57,869 nt of DNA from an uncultured Clostridia bacterium (GCA_946629525.1 CAMOXU010000005.1:1-57869), one strand, 5' to 3'; positions 13,621 through 22,281 are shown, counted from the first letter of the stretch. Program-made: numbers and translations. Notes: generated by a model not told the origin, from the sequence alone.

Positions 13621-15072
13621 ATGCACAAATATTTAAATTTCCGGGAATTGATGGAGCCGTGGAAAGACAATTTCCACCCCGCCCTGATCTACAGCGACGG
13701 AGAGGAAGGTCATGAACCGGTCAGAATGTCCTACGGTTATCTGTACGAACAGATCCTTGATCTCTCCCGGAAAATAAAGGACGCCGGCATCCGGCGCGAA
13801 TTCATAATCACCGATCACAGACCGGAGACGATCATCCGTCTGTTCGCCTGCGCGCGGGCCGGCTGCGACGTGATTCTCACCGACGAAGCCCTCTCGGACG
13901 AGATGCTCTTCTACCTCGCATCGGTCTGCGGAGCCGACTCCGTCTACGCAGGAGATACCGAGCTCGAGAAGGCAGTCCGTGCCCATCTGGGTATCCCGGC
14001 CGCCATGCCGAACCCGGACGCAGAGACTCCTCCGGGTGCAGTTCCGGATCCCTTTGCCAAGAAGGGGAGAGAAGGCCGCCTGATCTTCTTTACGTCGGGA
14101 ACCACGAGCCAGTCGAAGGCAGTCGTTCTGTCGACCCGGAATCTTTGTCTCAGCGCATGGTCGGGCCAGAGCATGCTCCCCTGCGAAGAAGGGGACGTAA
14201 TCCTCTCGCTGCTCCCCCTCTCCCATGTATTCGGCTTTGTGTGTTCAATGCTGTGGGGTCTGGCCTACGGGGCATCCGTCGCGCTCGGACGCGGCGTCCG
14301 GCACATATTCGATGACTGTACATTTTTTGAGCCGACGATCCTTCCCGCCGTACCCTCACTCGTTGAGATGCTGTACCGCAAGAAGGTCCTGAACAGGAAC
14401 CTCAGAGTAGTTCTCATCGGCGCAGCCCCCCTCTCACAGGAGATGACAGGAGCGCTCAAGGCATCAGGTCTCAAGGTCTATCTCGGCTACGGGCTGACGG
14501 AAACATCAAGTGGCGTCGCGATCACCCGGGATCTCGATGATCCCTACGCGCTCGCGCCCTGCCCGGACGCGGATATACGGATCGAGGCGGATGGGGAAGT
14601 GAGCGTCAAAACGCCCTGCCTCATGAAGGGATACATCGATTTTTCCACGGCGAGACCAGGTATTCCGGCAAAGGTCTCCAATCCTGCCGTCGACGGCCGG
14701 CTTTACACCGGAGATCTCGGATTCCTTGATGAGCGCGGATATCTGCATCTGACCGGACGGAAGAAGGAAATGCTCGTCCTCTCGGACGGGACGAAGATCT
14801 ATCGCCCGGAATACGAGGGAGAGCTCGCACGGGAGCTCGGTACGGACGACGTTGCGCTCATTCTTCGGAACGGATTCCCTGTTCTGGTCGTCGGGACGAA
14901 GGACCGCCCGGAGGATTCCGGAAAGATTCGTGAGCGCGACCGCAGGATCCTTGACAAATTCAACGAGAAGCATGCGCGGGGCCAGCATATCCACTATATT
15001 CTGTACGCGGAGACACCTCTTCCGAGGACTGCGACCGGCAAGATCAGAAGGTGGGAATTTGAATCTGTCTGA
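13621..15072 (+). CDS. AMP-forming acyl-CoA/acyl-ACP synthetase
   Basis: A member of the ANL adenylate-forming family that activates a carboxylic acid with ATP and passes the acyl group to CoA or a carrier protein thiol. Motifs: phosphate loop FFTSGTTSQSKAV, GYGLTETSSG, the hinge region YTGDLGFLDERGYLHLTGRK, and the C-terminal catalytic lysine in PRTATGKIRR. The length is slightly short for the family, with no transmembrane segment. The neighbouring ACP gene suggests that the acceptor is that ACP, as in AasS-type acyl-ACP synthetases; CoA remains possible. GGAGG lies 6 bases before the start. First gene of a three-gene operon ending at 16249. Confidence 0.87.
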   Translation: MHKYLNFRELMEPWKDNFHPALIYSDGEEGHEPVRMSYGYLYEQILDLSRKIKDAGIRREFIITDHRPETIIRLFACARAGCDVILTDEALSDEMLFYLASVCGADSVYAGDTELEKAVRAHLGIPAAMPNPDAETPPGAVPDPFAKKGREGRLIFFTSGTTSQSKAVVLSTRNLCLSAWSGQSMLPCEEGDVILSLLPLSHVFGFVCSMLWGLAYGASVALGRGVRHIFDDCTFFEPTILPAVPSLVEMLYRKKVLNRNLRVVLIGAAPLSQEMTGALKASGLKVYLGYGLTETSSGVAITRDLDDPYALAPCPDADIRIEADGEVSVKTPCLMKGYIDFSTARPGIPAKVSNPAVDGRLYTGDLGFLDERGYLHLTGRKKEMLVLSDGTKIYRPEYEGELARELGTDDVALILRNGFPVLVVGTKDRPEDSGKIRERDRRILDKFNEKHARGQHIHYILYAETPLPRTATGKIRRWEFESV

Positions 15073-15138
15073 GGTTCGTGCCTGACGCATCAGAATAAAA
15101 CCAATTTCATTTTATATTACAGAGGAGAAAAGACCGAA

Positions 15139-15396
15139 ATGGCAAAATTAAACAGAGCCGAGATCACCGAGAAGACGATCGAGATCATTCATAACTGCGT
15201 CCCTGAGCTCCAGGGCGTCGAGCTGACAGAGAATTCCGTTGTCAACACCGATATGTCCATGGATTCCATGAGCTTCATCATGGTCATCTGCAAGCTGGAA
15301 GCCGAGTTCGACGTCAAGATCCCCAACAGGCAGTGGAGCCGTCTGAAGACACTTGGCCAGGTCGTTGACGCGATCGAGAAGTATCAGAAAGACTGA
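15139..15396 (+). CDS. Dedicated acyl carrier protein
   Basis: An 85-residue acyl carrier protein. The attachment site for 4'-phosphopantetheine is Ser43 in SMDSMSFI, followed by the acidic helix II region CKLEAEFDVKIP. The motif differs from the usual DSLDTVE of the housekeeping fatty acid synthase ACP, and no fab genes are next to it, so it is probably a pathway-specific carrier. Preceded by AGAGGAGAAAAG and set between the acyl-activating enzyme and the thioesterase, it should hold the chain while the flavoproteins act. It has no other recognisable domain. Confidence 0.9.
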   Translation: MAKLNRAEITEKTIEIIHNCVPELQGVELTENSVVNTDMSMDSMSFIMVICKLEAEFDVKIPNRQWSRLKTLGQVVDAIEKYQKD

Positions 15397-15408
15397 CGGA
15401 GGGAGCAC

Positions 15409-16149
15409 ATGGAAGGCAGTATCGGGCTCTACGAGCGGACGTTAAGGATCCGGAGCCAGCATGTCACATGCTGCAGGAGGCTCCGCCTCTCAGCCCTGCT
15501 CACATTCTTTCAGGAAGCTTCGATCGCGCACACGGAGGCGCTCGGGGTCGGCCGGGAGAAAACGCTCGACCGGGGGCTCCTCTGGATCATCACAAAGCAG
15601 CACATCGATATCCGGCGCATGCCGGAATATGATGAGGAGATCACGATCCGGTCCTGGCCGGGGGAGACGATGCATGTCCTCTTCCCGCGCTTTTATGAAG
15701 TCATCTGCAGGGGGGACGTCATCATTACGGGCAGCGCGCTCTGGATGCTGATCGATGCGGAGAGCAGGGGGTTCATTTTCCCGGATGAGTACGGGATCGA
15801 GATTCAGAATATGGACGCCGGCCGCACTCTCCCACTCCCCGATGCGATCAGGGACCGGCTGCCGGAGGCAGGAGATCCGCGGATCCATACCGTCCCGCGC
15901 ACGGCCTCCTTCAGCCTGCTCGACATAAACGGCCATATCAATAACTGCGGATATTTTGACCTGACGGACGACCTGATCCCTCTCTCCGTGCACGCGTCCG
16001 CGCACCCCGGCACAGTCGACGCCGAATATCTGAGCGAGATCCGCCCGGGGGAGGATTTCGAGATCGCATGGGTCGAAGAGGACGGATCCTGGCTCTTTGA
16101 GGGCCGGAGTGACCGGCCGAAATTCCGCATAAAGTTCACAGGAATGTGA
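15409..16149 (+). CDS. Acyl-ACP thioesterase (FatA/FatB family)
   Basis: A hot-dog-fold thioesterase that hydrolyses acyl-ACP to the free acid. The 246 residues hold two hot-dog repeats. The second carries DINGHINNCGYFDL, matching the N-x-H-x-N-N catalytic region of plant FatA/FatB and of bacterial homologues common in Clostridia. It begins 12 bases after the ACP stop with GGAGG upstream, so the two are co-translated. In this locus it would release the modified acyl chain from the dedicated ACP, closing a cycle of loading, modification and release. Chain-length preference cannot be read. Confidence 0.9.
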   Translation: MEGSIGLYERTLRIRSQHVTCCRRLRLSALLTFFQEASIAHTEALGVGREKTLDRGLLWIITKQHIDIRRMPEYDEEITIRSWPGETMHVLFPRFYEVICRGDVIITGSALWMLIDAESRGFIFPDEYGIEIQNMDAGRTLPLPDAIRDRLPEAGDPRIHTVPRTASFSLLDINGHINNCGYFDLTDDLIPLSVHASAHPGTVDAEYLSEIRPGEDFEIAWVEEDGSWLFEGRSDRPKFRIKFTGM

Positions 16150-16208
16150 CAGACACATGTCCTGCACTTCGGAAACACACTTTTTGTTTTTTCTATGAAC
16201 GAATATCT

Positions 16209-16249
16209 GATCCGGGTCCGGGAGAATTCCCGCGGCCCGGATCTTTTTT
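16209..16249 (+). terminator. Rho-independent terminator of ligase-ACP-thioesterase operon
   Basis: GATCCGGG (16209-16216) pairs with CCCGGATC (16236-16243), with an inner GGGA/TCCC stem, and is followed by six T residues. Confidence 0.85.
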
Positions 16250-16289
16250 AAATGATATTTCCTGCTTCCGGAGAGGATTTCATACCCGT

Positions 16290-16421
16290 TTTACGCAGAG
16301 CAACCCGCTTTCGCAGCGGGATCAGGCACACTATTTACGCGGAACGCCCGTTTTCGCAGCGGGATCGGGCACACCCATTTACGCGGAACGCCCGTTTTCG
16401 CAGCGGGATCGCGTGCACCCG
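16290..16421. repeat. Tandem repeat, three copies of 44 bp
   Basis: Three adjacent units start at 16290, 16334 and 16378, exactly 44 bases apart, each beginning TTTACGC and containing TTCGCAGCGGGATC. Copies 2 and 3 are almost identical, while copy 1 is diverged. Each unit has a small CCCG/CGGG inverted repeat. The array lies between the thioesterase terminator and the cysE promoter. No coding function is apparent. Confidence 0.85.
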
Positions 16422-16497
16422 CTGCGAGGAACTTCGCTCAGAATTCCCGTTCACTCCCGCAGATCACAGACCAAGGTCCACTTTAATGCGCTGAATC

Positions 16498-16525
16498 TTG
16501 ACAAACGGATGAGTTTTGATAGACT
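16498..16525 (+). promoter_or_regulatory. Candidate cysE promoter
   Basis: A perfect TTGACA (16498-16503) and TAGACT (16520-16525) are 16 bases apart, giving a leader of about 40 bases before cysE. No T-box or S-box fold was recognised between it and the start. Confidence 0.55.
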
Positions 16526-16570
16526 TAAAAAAGCGGATTCCGCTTCATCTTTTTTCCCGGAGGAATCGAC

Positions 16571-17371
16571 ATGGGCTGGTTCAAAGAACTGAAGGAAACC
16601 TATCAAGTCTATAAAGAGCGCGATCCCGCGATCCGCACATACTGGGATGTCCTTCTCTACCCCTGTTACACAGCCATGCGCTACTACAGAAGAGCCCATA
16701 AGCTCTGGACGGAGGGGAAACACTTCCGCGCACGCCTGCTCTCTCAGATTGCCGTCCGCAGGACGGGCATTGAGATCCATCCCGGTGCGACCATCGGAAA
16801 GGGATTTTTCATCGACCACGGTACCGGCGTCGTTATCGGCGAGACCTGTGAGATCGGGGACAACGTCACTCTTTACCAGGGCGTAACGCTCGGAGGTACC
16901 GGAAAAGAGAAGGGAAAGCGCCATCCGACGCTCGAAGACGGCGTCATGGTCTCCGCCGGGGCAAAAGTCCTTGGGTCCATCCGAATCGGCGCGAATTCCA
17001 AGATCGGCGCGGGCTCGGTCGTCCTGAAACCCGTTCCGCCCAACTGTACCGTCGTCGGCGTTCCGGGCCGGGTCGTCCGCATGAAGAACCAGGTCATCCC
17101 GCGCGATACGATCGATCAGACAAATCTGCCCGACCCGATCCTGCAGGACCTCAAGCTTCTTCAGCGGGCCAACAACGAGCTGATCAACCGCATGATCTCC
17201 GTCGAGTCGGAGATCTCCCGGATGAGACGGGAGAAGGACGGCGGAAAGGATATGACAAATGACCGCCTCTGCGAGTCACCCTATCTGCGTGAGAAGACGC
17301 ATTACGAGCTCGCTCCGGAAGAGCGCGATTATGAGGAGGTCGGAGACTGCGTATTTGCGGACTATATCTGA
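16571..17371 (+). CDS. cysE: Serine O-acetyltransferase
   Basis: Catalyses acetyl-CoA plus L-serine to O-acetylserine, the entry step to cysteine. The N-terminal helical part precedes a left-handed beta-helix of hexapeptide repeats, with GIEIHPGATIGKGFFIDHGT, VIGETCEIGDNVTLYQGVTLGG and GAKVLGSIRIGANSKIGAGS. The catalytic His is in DHGTGVVIGE. A C-terminal tail of about 65 residues after the helix is hydrophilic and probably helical (NRMISVESEISRMRREKD), longer than in compact clostridial CysE. GGAGG lies 8 bases upstream. The next gene, cysS, consumes cysteine, so the pair is functionally linked although a repeat and about 230 bases separate them. Confidence 0.93.
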   Translation: MGWFKELKETYQVYKERDPAIRTYWDVLLYPCYTAMRYYRRAHKLWTEGKHFRARLLSQIAVRRTGIEIHPGATIGKGFFIDHGTGVVIGETCEIGDNVTLYQGVTLGGTGKEKGKRHPTLEDGVMVSAGAKVLGSIRIGANSKIGAGSVVLKPVPPNCTVVGVPGRVVRMKNQVIPRDTIDQTNLPDPILQDLKLLQRANNELINRMISVESEISRMRREKDGGKDMTNDRLCESPYLREKTHYELAPEERDYEEVGDCVFADYI

Positions 17372-17480
17372 CTCCGAATCCCGCAGCATTCATAAACGCC
17401 CGGCGTTCCTGCCGCGACGCGCAGGGTGCGAAGCACCTTCCCTGTTCGTAAGGCTGCGAGCTGCCGGAGACTTTTCATAC

Positions 17481-17565
17481 AGGAACCGCTCTGCGAACCC
17501 ATGCATCTGATTCGGCCGATAAACCGGCCTTTTTATCGATAGTTCCTTACGGAACTCCCGATAAG
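17481..17565 (+). repeat. Composite palindromic repeat, family B copy 3 (partial)
   Basis: Between cysE and cysS, GAACCGCTCTGCGAACCC is followed by ATTCGGCC..CCGGCC, a TTTTTATCG run and an AGTTCC/GGAACT hairpin ending CCGATAAG. It matches module by module the fuller copies at 30934-31048 and 42471-42596. The GGCC hairpin plus T-run could act as a terminator for cysE. Confidence 0.75.
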
Positions 17566-17599
17566 TTCAAACATCCCACACGGAGGATATAAGAATATT

Positions 17600-19006
17600 A
17601 TGAAGATCTTCAACACACTTACCATGCACAAGGAAGAATTCGTCCCGATCGAGCCCGGCAAGGTGCGCATGTACGTCTGCGGCCCGACCGTCTATAACCT
17701 CATCCACATCGGGAACGCGAGACCCATGATTGTCTTCGATACCGTCCGCCGCTATCTTGAGCACAAGGGCTATGAGGTCAACTACGTCTCCAATTTCACG
17801 GACGTCGACGACAAGATCATCAACGCAGCCATCGCGGAGGGCGTGTCTGCGGACGTCATCTCACAGCGATATATCGAGGAGTGCAAGAAGGACATGGAGG
17901 GCATGAACGTCCGCCCGGCGACCACTCACCCGCTCGCAACGCAGGAGATCGACGGCATGATCGACATGATCTCGGATCTGATCGAGAAAGGCCATGCCTA
18001 TGAAAAGAACGGCACGGTCTACTTCCGCACGAGAAGCTTCCCGGGCTACGGCAAGCTCTCCGGCAAGAACCTCGACGATCTCCGCTCCGGCTTCCGCGAC
18101 CTCAAGGTCTCCGGTGAGGATGAGAAGGAAGATCCGCTCGATTTCGTGCTCTGGAAGCCGAAGAAGGAGGGCGAGCCCTCCTGGCCGTCTCCGTGGAGCG
18201 ACGGCAGACCCGGCTGGCACATCGAGTGCTCCGTCATGTCCAAAAAGTATCTGGGCGAATCGATCGACATCCACGCCGGCGGCGAGGATCTGATCTTCCC
18301 GCATCACGAGAACGAGATCGCGCAGTCCGAATGCTGCTCCGGCCACGTCTTCGCGAACTACTGGATGCACAATGCCTTCCTGAACATCGACAATAAGAAG
18401 ATGTCCAAGTCCCTCGGAAACTTCTTCACCGTGCGCGATATTTCGGAGAAGTACGACCTTCAGGTCCTCCGCATCTTCATGCTGTCCGCACACTACAGAA
18501 GCCCGCTGAATTTCTCGGCCGATCTCATGGAAGCAGCCGGCAATTCCCTCGACCGCATCCGCCGGGCCGCTGACAGGCTCTCTGACCTCGCTGCATCCGC
18601 AGCGGTCACGGACCTTCAGCCTTCCGAAAATGAGATCCTCGAGGAAGTCAAAGCCCATATCGGCCGCTTTGACGAGAAGATGGACGACGACGCCAACACG
18701 GCTGACGCCCTCTCCGTCATCTTCGACCTTGTGCGCTACGCGAACACCAACGTCACAGAGAACGCCTCAAAGGCACTTGCCCAGGGCACGCTCGACGTGC
18801 TCACCATGCTCTGCGATATTCTCGGCATCATTGCGCTTCCGGAGAAGGAAAGTGCCGACGCAGAGATCGAAGCCCTCATCGAGGAGCGTCAGGCCGCCCG
18901 CAAGGCACGGAACTTCGCCCGCGCGGATGAGATCCGCGATCAGTTAAAGGCCATGGGCATCGAGCTCATGGACACAAAACAGGGCGTCAAGTGGTCCAGA
19001 AAGTAA
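17600..19006 (+). CDS. cysS: Cysteinyl-tRNA synthetase
   Basis: Charges tRNA-Cys with cysteine using ATP. This class I enzyme has the HIGH-type motif HIGN (His36), the zinc ligands in YVCGPTVYN, WHIECSVMS and the HHENE segment, and KMSKS at 267-271. The 468 residues are the normal full length, including the DALR-type anticodon region. GGAGG sits about 14 bases before the ATG, longer than usual spacing. The 3' end overlaps the helicase start by 16 bases. I looked for a T-box leader upstream, common for this gene in Firmicutes, and saw none. Confidence 0.95.
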   Translation: MKIFNTLTMHKEEFVPIEPGKVRMYVCGPTVYNLIHIGNARPMIVFDTVRRYLEHKGYEVNYVSNFTDVDDKIINAAIAEGVSADVISQRYIEECKKDMEGMNVRPATTHPLATQEIDGMIDMISDLIEKGHAYEKNGTVYFRTRSFPGYGKLSGKNLDDLRSGFRDLKVSGEDEKEDPLDFVLWKPKKEGEPSWPSPWSDGRPGWHIECSVMSKKYLGESIDIHAGGEDLIFPHHENEIAQSECCSGHVFANYWMHNAFLNIDNKKMSKSLGNFFTVRDISEKYDLQVLRIFMLSAHYRSPLNFSADLMEAAGNSLDRIRRAADRLSDLAASAAVTDLQPSENEILEEVKAHIGRFDEKMDDDANTADALSVIFDLVRYANTNVTENASKALAQGTLDVLTMLCDILGIIALPEKESADAEIEALIEERQAARKARNFARADEIRDQLKAMGIELMDTKQGVKWSRK

Positions 19007-21072
19007 AACCGGAGGATCCCGCCACGCAGTTTCAAAGTAATTCAGCTCAGGAACAGGCTATTCAGAAAACAGACGGCCCCATGCTGATCATCAGCTGCCC
19101 GGGCTCCGGCAAGACGACGACCCTTCTCCGCAGGATCCGCAATATGATCCGGCGGGGAGTCCGTCCGTCGGAGATCCTCATGGTGACCTTCACGAACGCG
19201 GCGGCCGCTGAGATGAGAGAACGGTACGCTGCTCTCTACGGCCGCGAATCCGGAGTCGTCTTCCTGACGCTGCACTCTCTCTGCTTCAATATTCTCCGCA
19301 TGGAGGGGCTCTATACGACCGCAGACCTTCTTTCGGAGCATGACAAGAGAGATTTTCTATTCCGCACTCTCAAGGGCCTCCCGGGCGTCAACGACGCCTG
19401 GGAGCTCTCCCTTTCCATCGCGACAGAAATCACCTCCATCAAGAACAACTACACAGACCTTCAGACGCTGAAGCCGGAGAGCTGCGAGAAAAAGACATTT
19501 CTCACGGTCTATAAGGCATACGAAAAAAGGAAGCAGGTCCTTAGGAAACTGGATTTTGACGACATGCTCCTCGTCTGTCTCCGGCTTCTTAAGGAGAATA
19601 CGGAGGTCCTGGCCCGCTGGCAGAGCCGTTTCCGCTATATTCAGTGCGACGAGTATCAGGATACGAACAGTATTCAGAGAGATATTCTCTACCTGCTCAC
19701 AGAAAAGACCGGGAATCTCTGCGTCGTCGGGGATGACGACCAGTCGGTCTACCGCTTCAGGGGCGCTCATCCGGAGATCATGCTGCATTTCCCGGAGGAT
19801 TTTCCGGGCTGTACGGTGATCCGCATGGACACGAACTACCGCTCCTGCCAGGCTGTCGTAAATGTCGCGTCCCGTCTCATCGCCTTCAACAGGACGAGGT
19901 TCGAAAAGAATTTCATTTCCGCAAGAGGGAAATGCGGGGAGACCGGCCGGGCCCTCTACACGCCCACGACCGACCGGCAGCAGGAAATGGAAGCTCTCGC
20001 CCGGGCCATCCGTGCCCGGCATGCGGAAGGGATCGCGTACCGCGACATGGCGGTGCTCTTCCGGACGAACCGCCAGGCCGCGCTCCCGGTCGACATGCTC
20101 CTCAAAGCGAAGATCCCCTGCTGCCCGGCCGAGCGCGTCACCTCGATCTACGACGGCTGGATCTTTGCGGGGATCCGCTCCTACATCGCAATGTCGGCAG
20201 GGACAGGCACGCAGGCAGACTTCCTGTATATCCTGAACCGCCCGCAGCGCTTTCTCTCGGAGGAGCATTTCCGCAGCGCGGAGTATTCACTCGGCGGCCT
20301 GCTGCTGTCCGCCCGCTATCTGAAGTACGGGGACAGCTGGAAGTACGCGGCCTGTGAGAAGTCCATCCGCGAGTGGATGAACGCTTTCGGACCGGGAAAG
20401 ATCTCCCTCTCCGACGCGCCGCGGAAGGTATTTTCCGCCCTGACAGGGGCGCACGGGATCCACTACGATGAATATCTGCGTTCCTATGCGGAATTCCGGA
20501 ACATTGAGCTCTCAGAGCTCACCGCAGAGTTCGAGGAGCTCGAGAGGGACGCTTCCCGGTTCCCGACGGTCGGCGACTGGCTCTCCTATGCGAGGGAGTC
20601 GTCCCGCGCCGTGCGGGAGCAGAGCCGCATAAAAGACAAAGACGGCATCGTCCTCACGACCATGCACAGGGCAAAAGGTCTGGAGTGGGATACCGTCTTC
20701 ATAATTGATGTCAATTTTAATATTATTCCGCACAGGAACAGCAAGAACTCGCTCGCCGGCGTCGAGGAAGAGAGACGTCTTCTCTACGTCGCCATGACGC
20801 GGGCAAAAAATGAACTGCACATCTACTCCTGCGGCCGCGAGTCCGAATTTATGGAACAGCTGGCCGCACAGGACCGGAAAGAGGACGCAGCGAAGCCGGC
20901 GGATCCCGGTCAGGCTGTCATGCACAGAAGCTTCGGGCGCGGAATTGTCACTGACTGCGGGGACGGAAAGATCACGGTCCGATTCGAGGATAAGGAGCGC
21001 ACCTTTCTCTTTCCCGGGGCGATCGAAGCCGGCTATATGCGGCTGATCAGGGAGGATACAGACACTATCTGA
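18991..21072 (+). CDS. UvrD/PcrA-like superfamily 1 DNA helicase
   Basis: An ATP-dependent 3'-5' DNA helicase of the UvrD/Rep family for repair or replication restart. Conserved blocks in order: Walker A CPGSGKTTTL, Ia FTNAAAAEMRERY, II CDEYQDTN, III VGDDDQSVYRFRG, V TMHRAKGLEWDTVF, VI EEERRLLYVAMTRAKNE. At 693 residues it is somewhat shorter than PcrA, and it ends with a short domain (MHRSFGRGIVTD..GKITVRFEDKE) resembling the Tudor-like C-terminal module of PcrA. It starts with GTG inside cysS (16-base overlap) with AGGG upstream, so it is coupled to cysS. Clostridia carry several paralogues; this is probably not the main PcrA. Confidence 0.9.
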   Translation: MVQKVKPEDPATQFQSNSAQEQAIQKTDGPMLIISCPGSGKTTTLLRRIRNMIRRGVRPSEILMVTFTNAAAAEMRERYAALYGRESGVVFLTLHSLCFNILRMEGLYTTADLLSEHDKRDFLFRTLKGLPGVNDAWELSLSIATEITSIKNNYTDLQTLKPESCEKKTFLTVYKAYEKRKQVLRKLDFDDMLLVCLRLLKENTEVLARWQSRFRYIQCDEYQDTNSIQRDILYLLTEKTGNLCVVGDDDQSVYRFRGAHPEIMLHFPEDFPGCTVIRMDTNYRSCQAVVNVASRLIAFNRTRFEKNFISARGKCGETGRALYTPTTDRQQEMEALARAIRARHAEGIAYRDMAVLFRTNRQAALPVDMLLKAKIPCCPAERVTSIYDGWIFAGIRSYIAMSAGTGTQADFLYILNRPQRFLSEEHFRSAEYSLGGLLLSARYLKYGDSWKYAACEKSIREWMNAFGPGKISLSDAPRKVFSALTGAHGIHYDEYLRSYAEFRNIELSELTAEFEELERDASRFPTVGDWLSYARESSRAVREQSRIKDKDGIVLTTMHRAKGLEWDTVFIIDVNFNIIPHRNSKNSLAGVEEERRLLYVAMTRAKNELHIYSCGRESEFMEQLAAQDRKEDAAKPADPGQAVMHRSFGRGIVTDCGDGKITVRFEDKERTFLFPGAIEAGYMRLIREDTDTI

Positions 21073-21076
21073 AAGC

Positions 21077-21190
21077 AATACGGGGCTTTCGCATCAGACA
21101 ATAGCTGCACTATATATACAACATACATTACATGGAATGTCTGCTGTATGCAGTGTGCACCCGTCTTAATGCGGCAGCCCCGTATTTTTT
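21077..21190 (+). terminator. Long-arm terminator-like structure after helicase gene
   Basis: AATACGGGGCT (21077-21087) pairs perfectly with AGCCCCGTATT (21176-21186), followed by a T-run. The 88-base insert holds further stems such as CATAC/GTATG and ACATT/AATGT. It ends the cysS-helicase transcript, but the loop is far larger than in an ordinary terminator. Confidence 0.6.
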
Positions 21191-21312
21191 GTTCCGGCCG
21201 CAGGAATGAATCCCGGCCGCAGACAAGGAGCCTTTCAAAGACAGACTCCTGCCATACTCATCAATTCCACCTGCCAACAAAGACTATACCCGGAGCAGGG
21301 AGACCTCTCTTC

Positions 21313-22281
21313 TCATATGCCCCAGCCGTAGTCGTCCATCATGACCACGATCTTTCCGTTCGTCTTGACCGCATCCAGATCCATGAGCGCTTCACGGATA
21401 TTCGTGAAGTCATAGACTGCGCCGACGGACGGGGAGAGATTATTCTGATCCAGAAATACAAAGATGTCGTCCACGTCCTTCTGCGTCGGATTGTCACTGT
21501 CAAATCCTGTCAGATACACGCCGTTCGGGATATCCTTGAGCGGATTGAAGTCTTCGATCGAATAGACGCCGCCGATGAAAGCCGTGCAGCACACGATCCC
21601 CCCTTTCTCGACAGCGGTGAGTGTATCCATGAGGCTCTTCGGACCGATGAGGTCGATGGCCTTGTTGGCTCCGAAGACCTTCCCCGTGATCCTGCCGTCA
21701 TCCGGAATGACCACGTCCGCGCCCTCGAGAAAACCGAATTTTTCTTCCCGCTGGGTCGCGGCGATGACCCTGCAGCCTACCGTCTTTGCGATCTGCAGCG
21801 CGACATATCCCATGGCACAGGTCGCTCCGCGGATCAGGAGCGTGTCCTCCGGCTGGATCTTCAGAGAGCCGAACAGCGCGCCCATCGCCGTAAAGTAGGT
21901 CTTGGGGACCGCGGCGATCTCCGGCCACTCGAGGTCTGAATCCACATGGAATACATGGTCAGCCGGCAGCAGCGCGTACTCCGCGTAGCTGCCGTCGTAC
22001 TGACGCCCCATCCCGCCCATGAAGGCGATGACCTTGTCCCCCTTCCTGAAATCGCTGTCAGACGGATCGATGATCAGTCCTGCGCACTCCGTCCCGGGGA
22101 TCAGGGGCTTTTTGATGGATTTGTGATTGATCCGTGAGATCCGCAGGAGTTTTTCGGAATAGTTGAGACCAAAGGCCTTTATTTTCACAAGGACCCAGCC
22201 CGGAATGACCTCCGGGATCGGAACCTCCACAAGGCTGATATCTTCGGCGGGTGTGACTTTATCAATTACAACTGCTTTCAT
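21313..22281 (-). CDS. Zinc-free MDR oxidoreductase (quinone reductase-like)
   Basis: A medium-chain dehydrogenase/reductase of the quinone oxidoreductase subgroup, which reduces C=C or quinone substrates with NADPH. The N-terminal GroES-like fold has GTECAGLI and GDKVIAFMGG; the Rossmann part has IRGATCAMGYVALQIAKT in place of the usual AAxGxVG motif. The Cys/His zinc ligands of true alcohol dehydrogenases are missing, so it should be zinc-independent. It follows the beta-galactosidase gene by 59 bases on the same strand with AGGAGG upstream, so the two may be co-transcribed, but I see no metabolic link. Confidence 0.82.
   Translation of the reverse strand: MKAVVIDKVTPAEDISLVEVPIPEVIPGWVLVKIKAFGLNYSEKLLRISRINHKSIKKPLIPGTECAGLIIDPSDSDFRKGDKVIAFMGGMGRQYDGSYAEYALLPADHVFHVDSDLEWPEIAAVPKTYFTAMGALFGSLKIQPEDTLLIRGATCAMGYVALQIAKTVGCRVIAATQREEKFGFLEGADVVIPDDGRITGKVFGANKAIDLIGPKSLMDTLTAVEKGGIVCCTAFIGGVYSIEDFNPLKDIPNGVYLTGFDSDNPTQKDVDDIFVFLDQNNLSPSVGAVYDFTNIREALMDLDAVKTNGKIVVMMDDYGWGI

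Noticed and set aside
16290-16421. Tandem repeats considered as a CRISPR array
   Set aside because: The units are contiguous without unique spacers, number only three and have no cas genes nearby; the same holds for 34259-34429 and 40923-41042.
17372-17599. Search for a T-box riboswitch before cysS
   Set aside because: No T-box bulge sequence or specifier stem was recognisable; most of the gap is a family B repeat.
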